From the NCBI RefSeq assembly GCF_943193215.1, contig NZ_CALPDH010000001.1, forward strand, positions 62,001 to 126,000: a DNA stretch of 64,000 nucleotides, in the 5' to 3' direction. Within the stretch, counting starts at the first letter, position 1; every line of letters starts with the position of its first letter. Shown piece after piece: positions 28,626 to 36,875 of the stretch. The notes under the pieces were generated by a model. That model saw only the letters and a list, made by a program, of their open reading frames with translations, did no database searches and had not been told where the DNA came from. Both the position numbers and the translations under genes were made by a program. Source of the DNA: Acetatifactor aquisgranensis. GTDB lineage: Bacteria > Bacillota > Clostridia > Lachnospirales > Lachnospiraceae.

Positions 28626-28952
28626 CTAATCTTCCCTGCGCTCCAATACCGCCCGAATCATGGCAGCGGCGATTTCCTGCTGGCTGGGCGATGTGCTTTC
28701 CCACAGTTCCGCCAGTTCCCGTATTTTACTGACTTCATTATCTTCCAGCGCATCCTGCAGCAGATAATCAGGGGAGATTTTCAGTGCGTTGCAGATATTG
28801 ATAAATACGGGCAGACTGGGAACCTTTGTCCCGCCCTCAATCTGCCGGAGGTAAGTTGCGTTGATATTGCAAAGTTCCGAGAGCCTGTCTGCCGTGAATC
28901 CCCGGTCTTTCCTTACCGTGTTGATACGTCTGCCTAATCCTTTTCCTTCCAT
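28626..28952 (-). CDS. XRE family helix-turn-helix regulator
   Basis: A 108-residue protein. Residues 5-60 form a Cro/C1-type helix-turn-helix (LGRRINTVRKDRGFTADRLS, then YLRQIEGGTKVPSLPVFINI), and the rest is an acidic helical tail. It is divergent from the small gene and SymE-like gene at 29092-29438; the shared upstream region holds a consensus promoter and the palindrome ATTAGCTAAT, a likely operator. It is a plausible repressor of that pair. Confidence 0.85.
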   Translation of the reverse strand: MEGKGLGRRINTVRKDRGFTADRLSELCNINATYLRQIEGGTKVPSLPVFINICNALKISPDYLLQDALEDNEVSKIRELAELWESTSPSQQEIAAAMIRAVLERRED

Positions 28953-29021
28953 AATGCCCACCCACTTCATAAGCTACTAGCATTTATTTTGTTCACTTTT
29001 AGACTACATCACGCATAGGGA

Positions 29022-29061
29022 TTGCAATAGATTCTAAAAGTATATATAATATTAGCTAATA
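29022..29061 (+). promoter_or_regulatory. Promoter with overlapping palindromic operator
   Basis: TTGCAA at 29022-29027, a 17-base spacer and TATAAT at 29045-29050, followed at once by the perfect palindrome ATTAGCTAAT (29051-29060). A related half-site (TAGCTACTAGCA reading right to left) lies near the XRE start. Confidence 0.65.
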
Positions 29062-29091
29062 GACTATAAACCATGAAAGGGGAACAACAGA

Positions 29092-29280
29092 ATGGAACTG
29101 AATTATTTTAGGGATCACCTTTTTGATTTACTGAATGACAGCGAAGGGATGAGGATTGCCGACCTGAACGCAGACGAGCGGAACAGCCTGCTCACTGTCA
29201 GGACAGAGGATGGGGATGTATTTGAAATCGTGTGCCGACAGGCAGCGGGGAAGGAGGACGGATGGACGACCGCAAACTGA
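29092..29280 (+). CDS. Small acidic protein preceding SymE-like gene
   Basis: A 62-residue acidic protein (MELNYFRDHLFDLLNDSEGM at the start) after AAAGGGGAACAAC. It overlaps the next gene by 19 bases in another frame, so the two are translationally coupled. I do not recognise a domain. By position it could be the partner, possibly antitoxin-like, of the SymE-like protein. Confidence 0.55.
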   Translation: MELNYFRDHLFDLLNDSEGMRIADLNADERNSLLTVRTEDGDVFEIVCRQAAGKEDGWTTAN

Positions 29281-29438
29281 CCGTATATAATGGGCGAGAT
29301 ACTTTCAAGAAATCGCCGCTGCAGATTCTTTTACAGGGGAACTGGCTGGAACAGGCCGGATTCTCCGCAGGGGACAAAATCACCGTGAAATGGATTTTTT
29401 GTAAAGTCTATTCCCTCTGGAAAGTGATTGCGGTATAA
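29262..29438 (+). CDS. SymE-like toxin family protein, altered C-terminus
   Basis: A 58-residue protein reading KLTVYNGRDTFKKSPLQILL then GNWLEQAGFSAGDKITVK, which fits the SymE-like AbrB-fold family seen in clostridial elements (PxIxLxGxWLexaGFxxGdkitV). After ITVK the usual E/D-GxLxI ending is replaced by WIFCKVYSLWKVIAV, suggesting a frameshift or recombination at the end. Activity therefore uncertain. Preceded by GGAAGGAGG. Confidence 0.6.
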   Translation: MDDRKLTVYNGRDTFKKSPLQILLQGNWLEQAGFSAGDKITVKWIFCKVYSLWKVIAV

Positions 29439-29474
29439 TGGAGCCATTGACAAGTCGAAATGGAGGTAAAAGAC

Positions 29475-30242
29475 ATGATATTGAAGAATAAATATCCTGT
29501 ATGTGAATTTGACACCGGTAAAAATCCGATTATTCAGGCAGCGAATTTTTTGGCTAAAAGCCTTCCTGAAAAATGTGTGGTTACCTTTTTCAGAAAGGAA
29601 TTGGAACAGTTTGTTTCGGAAAACAATCTTCCTGTCATTGGCTATCTTAATTCAGAAGTGCTTGATATACCGATTTATGAATATGGATATGGTACAGATA
29701 AGCTTTGTATTACAATGGCATTTTGTGGTGCGCCGGGTGCGGCTGTAGCGATTGAAGAACTTCATGCTATGGGATGTGAGAAATTTATAATCTGCGGGGG
29801 CGCAGGGGCATTGACAAAGGACAGTAAAGTGGGAGAAATCATTATCCCTGTTTCTGCGGTTAGAGATGAGGGGACATCCTATCATTATTTAGAGCCATCC
29901 CGTGAAGTGGAATGCCATAAAGAAACGGTTAAGACTGTTGTTTTGTGTTTGGAACAGATGGGGATTCCATTTAAAACCGGGAAAACATGGACAAGCGACG
30001 CTATATACAGAGAAACTCCTGATATGGTTGAATTAAGGCGAAACGAGGGATGTATAACTGTGGAAATGGAGGCGGCAGCCTTTTTTGCGGTGTCTCAGTA
30101 TTACAATATTCCGCTTGCTCAGTTATTATATGCCGGTGATGATGTAAGCGGAGAGGAGTGGGATTCCCGAAATTGGAATACGCAAAAGAATATCCGATAT
30201 GATTTAATTATCTCTGCAATCGAAATTATAAAGAAATTGTAA
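29475..30242 (+). CDS. Nucleoside phosphorylase family protein
   Basis: A 255-residue enzyme of the PNP/UDP family that cleaves nucleosides with phosphate. Seen are IYEYGYGTDKLCITMAFCGA, the phosphate-loop-like FIICGGAGALTKDSKVGEII and the catalytic TVEMEAAAFFAVSQYYNI. The start follows TGGAGGTAAAAG. It is markedly AT-rich, like the next three genes, and has its own promoter-like TATAATGGAGCCA about 35 bases upstream. Probably part of a transferred cassette region. Confidence 0.85.
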   Translation: MILKNKYPVCEFDTGKNPIIQAANFLAKSLPEKCVVTFFRKELEQFVSENNLPVIGYLNSEVLDIPIYEYGYGTDKLCITMAFCGAPGAAVAIEELHAMGCEKFIICGGAGALTKDSKVGEIIIPVSAVRDEGTSYHYLEPSREVECHKETVKTVVLCLEQMGIPFKTGKTWTSDAIYRETPDMVELRRNEGCITVEMEAAAFFAVSQYYNIPLAQLLYAGDDVSGEEWDSRNWNTQKNIRYDLIISAIEIIKKL

Positions 30243-30296
30243 CGGGTTATGTGGTTATAAGCTTAAATCGAAATTTGCGTGGAGGTATCAGTATAG

Positions 30297-30836
30297 ATGA
30301 AAAGATATATTGCTTTTTTGCGAGGTATCAATATAAGTGGCAAAAACAAAGTGCCAATGGCAGAATTAAAACAGGGCTTTGAAAGACTTGATTATGCAGA
30401 GGTCAAAACCTATTTGAGTAGCGGTAATGTGATTTTTTCAAGTAATGAAGCCGATACAATCAAAACGACAGGCCGAATTGAGGAAATGATTAAAAATCAA
30501 TTTAGTTTAGATATTCCTGTTTTTGTCATATCAAGGGAAGAACTTGAGGACATTTTATGCCATGCGCCCGACTGGTGGGGAGATGAAAGCAAGGAGATTT
30601 ATGACAATCTAATCTTTATCATGCCTCCCGCTACATTCAAAGATGTATATAACGAAATCGGAGAGCCTAAAGAGGGATTGGAAAAGATTATGGAATACAA
30701 AGAAACTGTATTCTGGTCTTTCAGTCGGAAAGACTATCAAAAAACAAACTGGTGGTCTAAAACAGCAAGCGCAAATATCGGCAGTAAATTGACGATAAGA
30801 ACGGCGAATACAGTTAGAAAAATTGTTGGCATGTAA
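30297..30836 (+). CDS. DUF1697 family protein
   Basis: A 179-residue protein with the family's start (MKRYIAFLRGINISGKNKVP), LSSGNVIFSS and the end SANIGSKLTIRTANTVRKI. DUF1697 has no settled function. AT-rich; GTGGAGGTATCAG precedes the start. Confidence 0.9.
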   Translation: MKRYIAFLRGINISGKNKVPMAELKQGFERLDYAEVKTYLSSGNVIFSSNEADTIKTTGRIEEMIKNQFSLDIPVFVISREELEDILCHAPDWWGDESKEIYDNLIFIMPPATFKDVYNEIGEPKEGLEKIMEYKETVFWSFSRKDYQKTNWWSKTASANIGSKLTIRTANTVRKIVGM

Positions 30837-30879
30837 TTGTTTTTCAAATTACCGTTTGCCAATTTGCGGAAGATTGTTT

Positions 30880-31449
30880 ATGAGATGGGAAAATATAAAC
30901 AAAGATATGATGTTATCGCCAACAGGAATGGGAATTATTTTTTATTCAGAAGGCGCTGTTAAAGATATTCCCAGTGGGGAAGATTTTTTGAACAAAGAGT
31001 ATTGGGATGCCCAAAATGTTGGAGATCACATTAGAAAAGGGGATATTGTAGCAATATGTACAGGGTGTGACTCTGAAGAATATGAACTTCGATTCCGCAG
31101 CGGATATCCAGATGATGAAATTGCGGAAAAATATCCAGCACATTTGCGCCTTTTTATTGAAGTCATGGGAAATGAAATAAATGTAGCTGATTTGTATGAT
31201 TTGATGGACTGGCAAAATGACTGTCCAAAAGAACAACAAATCGAAGTAGAACCGGGTTTCTATCATTTGACATTTTCTGGAGAACAGCCTAAATTTGCTA
31301 TGAAAGAAAAACTGACCGATGAGGAATATGATGAACTTTTAGATAAACCCAGCATTATTTATATACATATAAACAGGCTTGAAACTGTTCCCGAAAGTAA
31401 ATGGAAAGGTGGCGTTCCTTTTATGTATTGGGCTTATGAAGAAGAATAG
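30880..31449 (+). CDS. Hypothetical protein
   Basis: A 189-residue soluble acidic protein, no signal peptide or membrane segment. It reads MRWENINKDMMLSPTGMGII at the start and ends PFMYWAYEEE. It is AT-rich and in line with the cassette genes. An upstream extension to 30823 is open but lacks a family-like start. Not recognised. Confidence 0.6.
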   Translation: MRWENINKDMMLSPTGMGIIFYSEGAVKDIPSGEDFLNKEYWDAQNVGDHIRKGDIVAICTGCDSEEYELRFRSGYPDDEIAEKYPAHLRLFIEVMGNEINVADLYDLMDWQNDCPKEQQIEVEPGFYHLTFSGEQPKFAMKEKLTDEEYDELLDKPSIIYIHINRLETVPESKWKGGVPFMYWAYEEE

Positions 31450-31631
31450 CTTATGAAGTTCCAATCTGCTTCAATCATCACAGGGGAAGCCACCCTTCCC
31501 CTGCGCTGGCTCTGCCAGCTACCCCTTTGTGGTTTTGACGCCCGAAAATCTTTCAGAAAGCCTATTTCATTTAGCAAGTCAAAGCTGTATAATAGAGCCA
31601 GCGTAAAATCGGAATTGATGGAGGGTAAACT

Positions 31632-31910
31632 ATGGAATATAAGGACTATATTAAGCAAGGTTTGAATGGGAATGCCCCATTAAAATTAATTTTATGCGGA
31701 AATATACAGGGGACGGAAAATGATAAAGCAGGTGTTGTATCAGTTGTGTATGCTACAAATGATAAAGACTTAGCAGAGCAAAAAATGAATGAATTGATTG
31801 CGGCCAATCCTGATAATTATTACATGGTTTATAGTGTACCACTAAATGTTGATTTGACGGAACTTTCTCATTATCCTTCAATAGCAATTTCTAAAGATGA
31901 TTTACAATAA
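31632..31910 (+). CDS. Small hypothetical protein in its own cassette
   Basis: A 92-residue protein (MEYKDYIKQGLNGNAPLKLI at the start) with TGGAGGG before the ATG. About 45 bases upstream is GTATAATAGAGCCA, nearly the same as the promoter-like block before the nucleoside phosphorylase. Unknown function; AT-rich. Confidence 0.6.
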   Translation: MEYKDYIKQGLNGNAPLKLILCGNIQGTENDKAGVVSVVYATNDKDLAEQKMNELIAANPDNYYMVYSVPLNVDLTELSHYPSIAISKDDLQ

Positions 31911-32053
31911 ACCAGCCCGGCAGACCGCTGTATTGTTCCTGCTAATTGGGGATAACACAGTTCATTCATCCACAATGTATGGCCCCTCTTCTCCGCCTTG
32001 CAGATAGATGATTCATTCTGCGCCATTTGACGGAAAGGAAGCAGGCCAGCGCG

Positions 32054-32545
32054 CTATGGGCATGTTCCGTTCAATTGGAACAGCGCCTTTTCATAATCCT
32101 GCACATAGTATCTGATATTTTTGCGCCCCTTTTGAACGATGGTATGACCTTCTGCTTCCAGCATTTCTTTCTGTGCTTCTACGCCGCCGGGGTATTTGGC
32201 GTTGAGCTCTCCGCCCGCTTTCAATGTCCGCCAATACGGAGTTTTGTCTTCGGTACGCTGGTGACTGGCCCAGGCCGCAATCGATACGAATATCCCGGCT
32301 GTAATCGGTTCTGTGAAATCCGCCCCATTCAGCGCCGCGAAATGTTCACGGATTTTTCCCACGGTGATCACTTTGCCATAGGGAATCCGTTTCATCACCT
32401 TGTCATAGTCTATGGGCGGGGCGAAGTACATTCTGCTCCCGCCGTATTTCTCGATGCTTTTTTGGTCGGTAATGGTCTGGATCTTGGGCATATCCTTGCT
32501 GTCATGCAGCATAGCGTTAAAATCTTTCCTGTCTTCGTCTGCCAT
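32054..32545 (-). CDS. MGMT/ATL-like family protein without the catalytic Cys motif
   Basis: A 163-residue protein. MKRIPYGKVITVGKIREHFA and TPYWRTLKAGGELNAKYPGG fit the DNA-binding fold of O6-alkylguanine-DNA alkyltransferase relatives. The position where PCHRV would stand instead reads EPITAGIFVSIAAWASHQR, so it should neither transfer alkyl groups nor match a classical alkyltransferase-like protein (PWHR). AGGAGG sits 8 bases before the ATG at 32545. It may bind lesions or have changed role. Confidence 0.65.
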   Translation of the reverse strand: MADEDRKDFNAMLHDSKDMPKIQTITDQKSIEKYGGSRMYFAPPIDYDKVMKRIPYGKVITVGKIREHFAALNGADFTEPITAGIFVSIAAWASHQRTEDKTPYWRTLKAGGELNAKYPGGVEAQKEMLEAEGHTIVQKGRKNIRYYVQDYEKALFQLNGTCP

Positions 32546-32660
32546 ATCTGACACCTCCTGCCTTCATTATAAGCTAGCGGCAGACTCCATGCAATGAGAC
32601 GGTTTGAAAAATTTCCCCAGGCTATTTGGATTTTTGTCTGCTCAGAAGGATTCCACATAC

Positions 32661-32761
32661 CACAGCATAACGCCAGAATTTACCGTATCTCACTGGTCAA
32701 ACGTATATGGCTGGCGTTATGTAGTCGAGTTGCTCAGAAATTTTAACTGTTAAGCAGTATA
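32661..32761 (-). repeat. Palindromic ~100-bp element, subfamily B, copy 4
   Basis: The stem CAGCATAACGCCAG (32663-32676) pairs with CTGGCGTTATGTAG (32711-32724), and the right end is GTTAAGCAGTATA. It is the reverse orientation of copy 2. It cuts off the 3' end of the MerR-type gene, whose stop codon it supplies. Confidence 0.88.
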
Positions 32762-33345
32762 AATAGTCGTTTGCGGCTTTTGCCGCTGTTCCCATGGGGT
32801 TGTGGCGGTATCGATATCGCCGATTTCCACCAATTTTGGAAGCATGCTCGTATCACCGTTTGTGAACTCCATGATCAGGCCCCAATATTCTTTTACAATC
32901 TGCTGGCATTTTTCGCTTTCTGGCGGTATGTTTTGTGTTTGAAGCTGTATGATTTCATCGCTGAGACGGTTGAATCTGTCCATAAAATCCAGGCCGCTTT
33001 CCTTATCGAACTGACTGCGGATATGATCCAGCGTATCGTCATCGAAGCGTTTGATATGACAGTAGGCGTCATTCTTCATCTACAGGTTGACGATGATATC
33101 TGCATACATCTTGAAGTTGACTGTCTGCATTTGTAGAACTTCGGTTTTTAGCTGTTCGATTGCCAGCAGGGAAGCCTTGAGCTGTTCTATTTTCTGGCGG
33201 ATGTCATTTGCCTGTTCCGTAAGAGCGTCTGCCACGTCGGCGGGCGTCTCTAAAGAGATCAGGCGTTGTTTGATATCGTCCAGAGAAAAGCCCTTCTTTA
33301 TCGTAGTATTGCAGGGTACGAGAGTATCAGGAAATTTTAGTAAGG
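32750..33345 (-). pseudogene. MerR family regulator with TipAS-like domain, broken
   Basis: The 5' part gives RTLQYYDKEGLFS, the MerR helix-turn-helix region, in one frame. After a deletion the frame changes to GFSLDDIKQRLISLETPADV and a long coiled coil. A TAG at about 33077 interrupts NL-stop-MKNDAY, then the TipAS-like ligand domain follows (SMLPKLVEIGDIDTATTPWE). The gene ends early at PQTTIYTA, where palindromic element copy 4 supplies the last codons and stop. At least three lesions, so not functional. Confidence 0.82.
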
Positions 33346-33369
33346 CTTGACGGACTGGAACAGCAGGGA

Positions 33370-33657
33370 GTGATTGGGGCATTTGACAAACGGACGCTTA
33401 TTGATTTATCCGGGGATGTGATTCACGAAATCGCACAGAAGTATCAAAATGTGCAGAAAGGCGTAGGTGATATGATGAGAGGCGCATTGATTGAAACAAG
33501 TGCAAGGAGATTAAAAAACGAAGCAGAAAATGAAGCAAAGAGGAATATCGCGCTTAGAATGCTGAAACGAGGGAAATTGGCAATTGAGGATATTGCAGAA
33601 TATTCAGGTCTTAGTGTTGCAGAAGTAGAACAGCTTGCAGGACTTCCGACAGTGTAG
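33370..33657 (+). pseudogene. C-terminal fragment resembling Rpn-type nuclease genes
   Basis: A 95-residue frame with an internal-looking start. The last part, RNIALRMLKRGKLAIEDIAE and YSGLSVAEVEQLAGL, is typical of the C-terminal end of Rpn/PD-(D/E)XK family proteins in gut Clostridia. The nuclease part is missing. It may still be translated. Confidence 0.55.
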
Positions 33658-33917
33658 GGCAGCAGTCATAAAGCAAGGAAATAACGGATGATAAAGATCA
33701 CGTATTTTGCTGAGTAGCACCTGCATAGCCAATGCCAAATTATCGTTGACAGGGCAGGGGATGTCGTCTATAAGAGAGAAAAGTTTTGAAAAACAGCCTG
33801 CAAATAAAAAGTCAAGCTATATAAACGGCATTTCATTCTTGCCAGTCACATAGCACAGCAAGTCATGCCGTTTATCTGGCTTTTTGGCAAGTTTTAATCA
33901 CTACATAATATAAATAC
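33658..33917 (+). other. Intergenic region with long imperfect hairpin
   Basis: No gene seen. Arms at 33814-33831 and 33865-33882 (AAACGGCAT with ATGCCGTTT at the core, about 18 bp with one wobble and one mismatch) enclose a smaller CTTGC/GCAAG stem; TTTTTGGCAAGTTTT follows. It could be a terminator of the Rpn-like fragment or a small structured RNA. Confidence 0.5.
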
Positions 33918-33975
33918 TTGACATTTATATTAGGCAATTGTAGAATAAGAAAAAGATATTAGGCAAATGTAGAAA
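33918..33975 (+). promoter_or_regulatory. BlaI promoter with two direct-repeat operators
   Basis: TTGACA (33918-33923), 17-base spacer, TAGAAT (33941-33946). Two 20-base boxes, ATATTAGGCAATTGTAGAAT at 33927 and ATATTAGGCAAATGTAGAAA at 33956, differ at two positions; the first covers the spacer and -10. BlaI binding here would block transcription, the usual autoregulation. Confidence 0.8.
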
Positions 33976-33995
33976 TACAGAGGAGATTGGAACCT

Positions 33996-34400
33996 ATGAA
34001 GAGACTGCCGGAGTCGGAGCTGGAAATCATGATGATAATATGGAGGCATGGAGAGCCCGTGAATCGGATGGAGATAGAGGCACAGCTGGAGAAGAAAGTG
34101 GCCGCCCCTACCGTCCTGTCCTTCCTGAACCGCCTGGAGGCCAAGGGCTTTGTCAGCGTGGAGAAGGTCGGCAAGGTGAACTGGTACACGCCGCTGGTGG
34201 CGGAAGAGGACTATCTGCAGCGGGAGAGCAGAAGCATCCTCCGGAAGCTGTACCGCAATTCCCTGAAGAATTTCGTCACCGCCCTCTATGACGGGGACGC
34301 CCTGACGCAGCAGGACATGGAGGATCTGGCCGAGTTCCTGGAGGAAAAGGGGCGGACGGCGGAGAAGAAAGAAAGCGGGGCAGAGGGCAGCTGTTTCTAA
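33996..34400 (+). CDS. BlaI/MecI/CopY family transcriptional repressor
   Basis: A 134-residue winged-helix repressor (PESELEIMMIIWRHGEPVNR, APTVLSFLNRLEAKGFV) with a C-terminal helical dimerisation part. The ATG follows GAGGAGATTGG. It is paired with the M56 peptidase gene downstream, which would inactivate it by cleavage on signal. Autoregulated through the two boxes at 33927 and 33956. Confidence 0.93.
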   Translation: MKRLPESELEIMMIIWRHGEPVNRMEIEAQLEKKVAAPTVLSFLNRLEAKGFVSVEKVGKVNWYTPLVAEEDYLQRESRSILRKLYRNSLKNFVTALYDGDALTQQDMEDLAEFLEEKGRTAEKKESGAEGSCF

Positions 34401-34526
34401 GAACAGAAAAGGCAATGGCAGGAGCAGGCGGAAAGTTGTTCTGGGGACAGGGAGAGCAGGAAGGAAGAGCGGAAAGAAACAGCAGGTAGGAACGGTTCAG
34501 GGGATATAGAAAGGACGGAAGCGGAC

Positions 34527-36875
34527 ATGAGGGCGAAATGGAGGAAGATTATATGGGCGATTCTGGCGGTGCAGCTTCTGCTCCTGCACCTGCTGCTTTT
34601 GGAGAAGGCATACAGCCTGGATTATCTCATCGGCAGGGCGGCAGGGCATTTTGATCTGCCCTACTTCCTGTATTCCAGGTGGAGACAGCTGACAGTACTG
34701 GGGTGGCTTGCCACGGCAGGCATCGTGGCGCTTGCTCATTATCGGAATTACATAAAGTTCCGCAGATGGTGCATTGGACAGATTCGCATCGTGTCTGAGG
34801 AGTCCGTCCGCCAAAGTCTCAGGGAAGCCGTCCTGGAGACAGGGATTGAGAGGAGTGCAGTTCGGGAAAACGGAAGTCCAAAAGCCGGGACTGGAAAAAG
34901 AGCGAAATCATTCCTTTACCGTGCGCCGGGAATCCAGGAGCCTTTTGTCATGGGCTTCCGCCGTCCTATCCTGTTGCTGCCGGAGAAGGAGTACAGCGAA
35001 AACGTGCTGAAATTCATCTTTCTCCATGAGTGCCATCATATCCGGCAGAAAGACACGCTCTATAAGCTTTTCTGGGTGCTGATGCAGTCCCTTCTCTGGT
35101 TCCAGCCCCTGATCTATCTGCTGGCGGCCCTGGGAAACAGGGACGTGGAGGTGGCCTGCGACGAGGCGGTGGTGGAAGGCAGGGACATGGAGGCCAGGAA
35201 GGAGTACGGATATGCTCTGCTGGAATGCCTGCGGCAGGGGAGGGAAAGGGGACAGGCCTATTCCGCGTACTTCTACCATGGGAAACGTCTGATGGAGGCC
35301 AGGATAGGCGCCATCATGAGGGAAGACCGGAAATGGGACAGGCTGGCCTATGTGGGCATCGCGGTGCTGCTGTTGGATTTGGGCCTGAGCTTTTACCGGG
35401 TGGGAGAGTTCCTGTACCAGCGTTACCAGGCGGGCAGGGAGGAGCCATTGGTGTCCATTTATGAAGGATACGAATTACCGGATCATTTCACACAGTCTGC
35501 CGTTTCGAAGATGACATCCCTGGAGCCGGTGGGGGAGGAGGCGTATCGCGAGGAACTGTGGGCAGAGGATGCGTATCCCCAGAAGGAATACGCGGAGCTC
35601 CCCTATGCGGCGGAAGGCCCATGGCAGGTGAGGCTCAGGGACGCGGATCACTACAGCGACGCCATAGGCCTGCTGGCGCAGCGGTATCTGTCCTATTTCA
35701 TCGACTGGAGATGGGCCGCGGAGCGGGATCCGGAGACCCATTCGGAATTCCAGAGGGTGGAATCCGTCTATTGGAGGATGCTGGCGGGGGACAGGCAGGA
35801 AAGCGTGTTCGCGGTGGTTTTCCGGTACTATGTGGGAACCAGGGAGGACATGGAGGCATTTCCGGAGGAACTGGCGCGGAAAGCCCGGTTCGTCTGTGAG
35901 GACGGCATCCTCTATTATGCCTATTTTGACTGGACGCTGCAGATACGCATGGTGAAGGACTATGTGTTCCGGCTGGAGGGCATCGCAGAGACTGGACAGG
36001 TTCTGGGGGCATTCCGGGAAAAGCATGGGCAGGCGGATTTTTCGGATGTGCCGGCGCTGAATCTGGCCAATGAGGTGCGGTGGCCCGGTCTGGAAGAGAA
36101 TCCATCTAGTGCAGCTGCTGGTACAGAGACAGCGGAATCCTATCGGATGGAGATGAGGGATGGCGCTCTGTGGGCCAGCGGCGGGGACGGCGTGCTCCGG
36201 GAGGTGCCTGTGCCCATGGAAGAGCTCCTGACCAGAGGGGACGAAATGGACGGGCAGCTGGCTTCCCTGCCGCCTGAAAGCTGTCAGATGGACGCGCGCA
36301 AGCAGATCATCGCTTACGGCGGCGACAGCGGGACTCCCTTTGCCGTGGTGTATTATGACCAGGAGAAGGGAGGCTTCCGGAGCTCCGTGGTGACGGAAAA
36401 ATATGTAGGAGGCAGACGGATATTCGTGGATTTCCCGGAAAACAGCCAGGACGGCTTCGTGATTTTCACAGGGGAGCGGGTAGTATGGCAGGAAACCTCC
36501 ATCCTCTTTCGCACCAGGGACGGCGGAGAGACCTGGCAGGAGGTGGGAGCCGCCGGGCCGGACTGGAACCAGAGCCATTCCCTGACCATGGATGCCGCGT
36601 TCCTGGACAATCAGGTGGGCTTCGTGACCATCCGGTCTTCGGGGGAGCCGGATATCTGGCGGACAGCCGACGGCGGGGAGCATTGGGAGAAGCTTGCGCT
36701 CCCCCATGTGCCGGAAGGGTATTCCATTGCGTACGCGCCGGAGCGCCAGGGGGACGTGCTGGCGCTCTATGTTGGGATGGAGGATTATTCGAAATATGGC
36801 GGGGAAAAAGCGAAATACGAATCCACAGACCAGGGAAACACCTGGGAATACAAAGGACTTGTCCTGCGAAAATAG
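34527..36875 (+). CDS. M56 (BlaR1/MecR1-type) antirepressor peptidase with Asp-box sensor
   Basis: A 782-residue membrane protein. The N-terminal third has membrane spans and a cytoplasmic zinc-peptidase motif, H167-E-C-H-H171 in FLHECHHIRQKD, with further EVACDEAVV typical of M56. After the last span (about residue 290) the extracellular part is not a penicillin-binding domain: it is a mixed region ending with three Asp-box motifs (RTRDGGETW near 661, RTADGGEHW near 711, STDQGNTW near 766), as in sialidase/BNR beta-propellers. It would sense an extracellular ligand and cleave the BlaI protein. AAAGGACGG before the ATG. Confidence 0.85.
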   Translation: MRAKWRKIIWAILAVQLLLLHLLLLEKAYSLDYLIGRAAGHFDLPYFLYSRWRQLTVLGWLATAGIVALAHYRNYIKFRRWCIGQIRIVSEESVRQSLREAVLETGIERSAVRENGSPKAGTGKRAKSFLYRAPGIQEPFVMGFRRPILLLPEKEYSENVLKFIFLHECHHIRQKDTLYKLFWVLMQSLLWFQPLIYLLAALGNRDVEVACDEAVVEGRDMEARKEYGYALLECLRQGRERGQAYSAYFYHGKRLMEARIGAIMREDRKWDRLAYVGIAVLLLDLGLSFYRVGEFLYQRYQAGREEPLVSIYEGYELPDHFTQSAVSKMTSLEPVGEEAYREELWAEDAYPQKEYAELPYAAEGPWQVRLRDADHYSDAIGLLAQRYLSYFIDWRWAAERDPETHSEFQRVESVYWRMLAGDRQESVFAVVFRYYVGTREDMEAFPEELARKARFVCEDGILYYAYFDWTLQIRMVKDYVFRLEGIAETGQVLGAFREKHGQADFSDVPALNLANEVRWPGLEENPSSAAAGTETAESYRMEMRDGALWASGGDGVLREVPVPMEELLTRGDEMDGQLASLPPESCQMDARKQIIAYGGDSGTPFAVVYYDQEKGGFRSSVVTEKYVGGRRIFVDFPENSQDGFVIFTGERVVWQETSILFRTRDGGETWQEVGAAGPDWNQSHSLTMDAAFLDNQVGFVTIRSSGEPDIWRTADGGEHWEKLALPHVPEGYSIAYAPERQGDVLALYVGMEDYSKYGGEKAKYESTDQGNTWEYKGLVLRK

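Noticed and set aside
36694..36858. N-terminal extension of the membrane protein gene into the M56 gene
   Set aside because: The extension is in an alternate frame of the M56 sequence and is Arg-rich without domain character; a start near the M56 stop is more likely.
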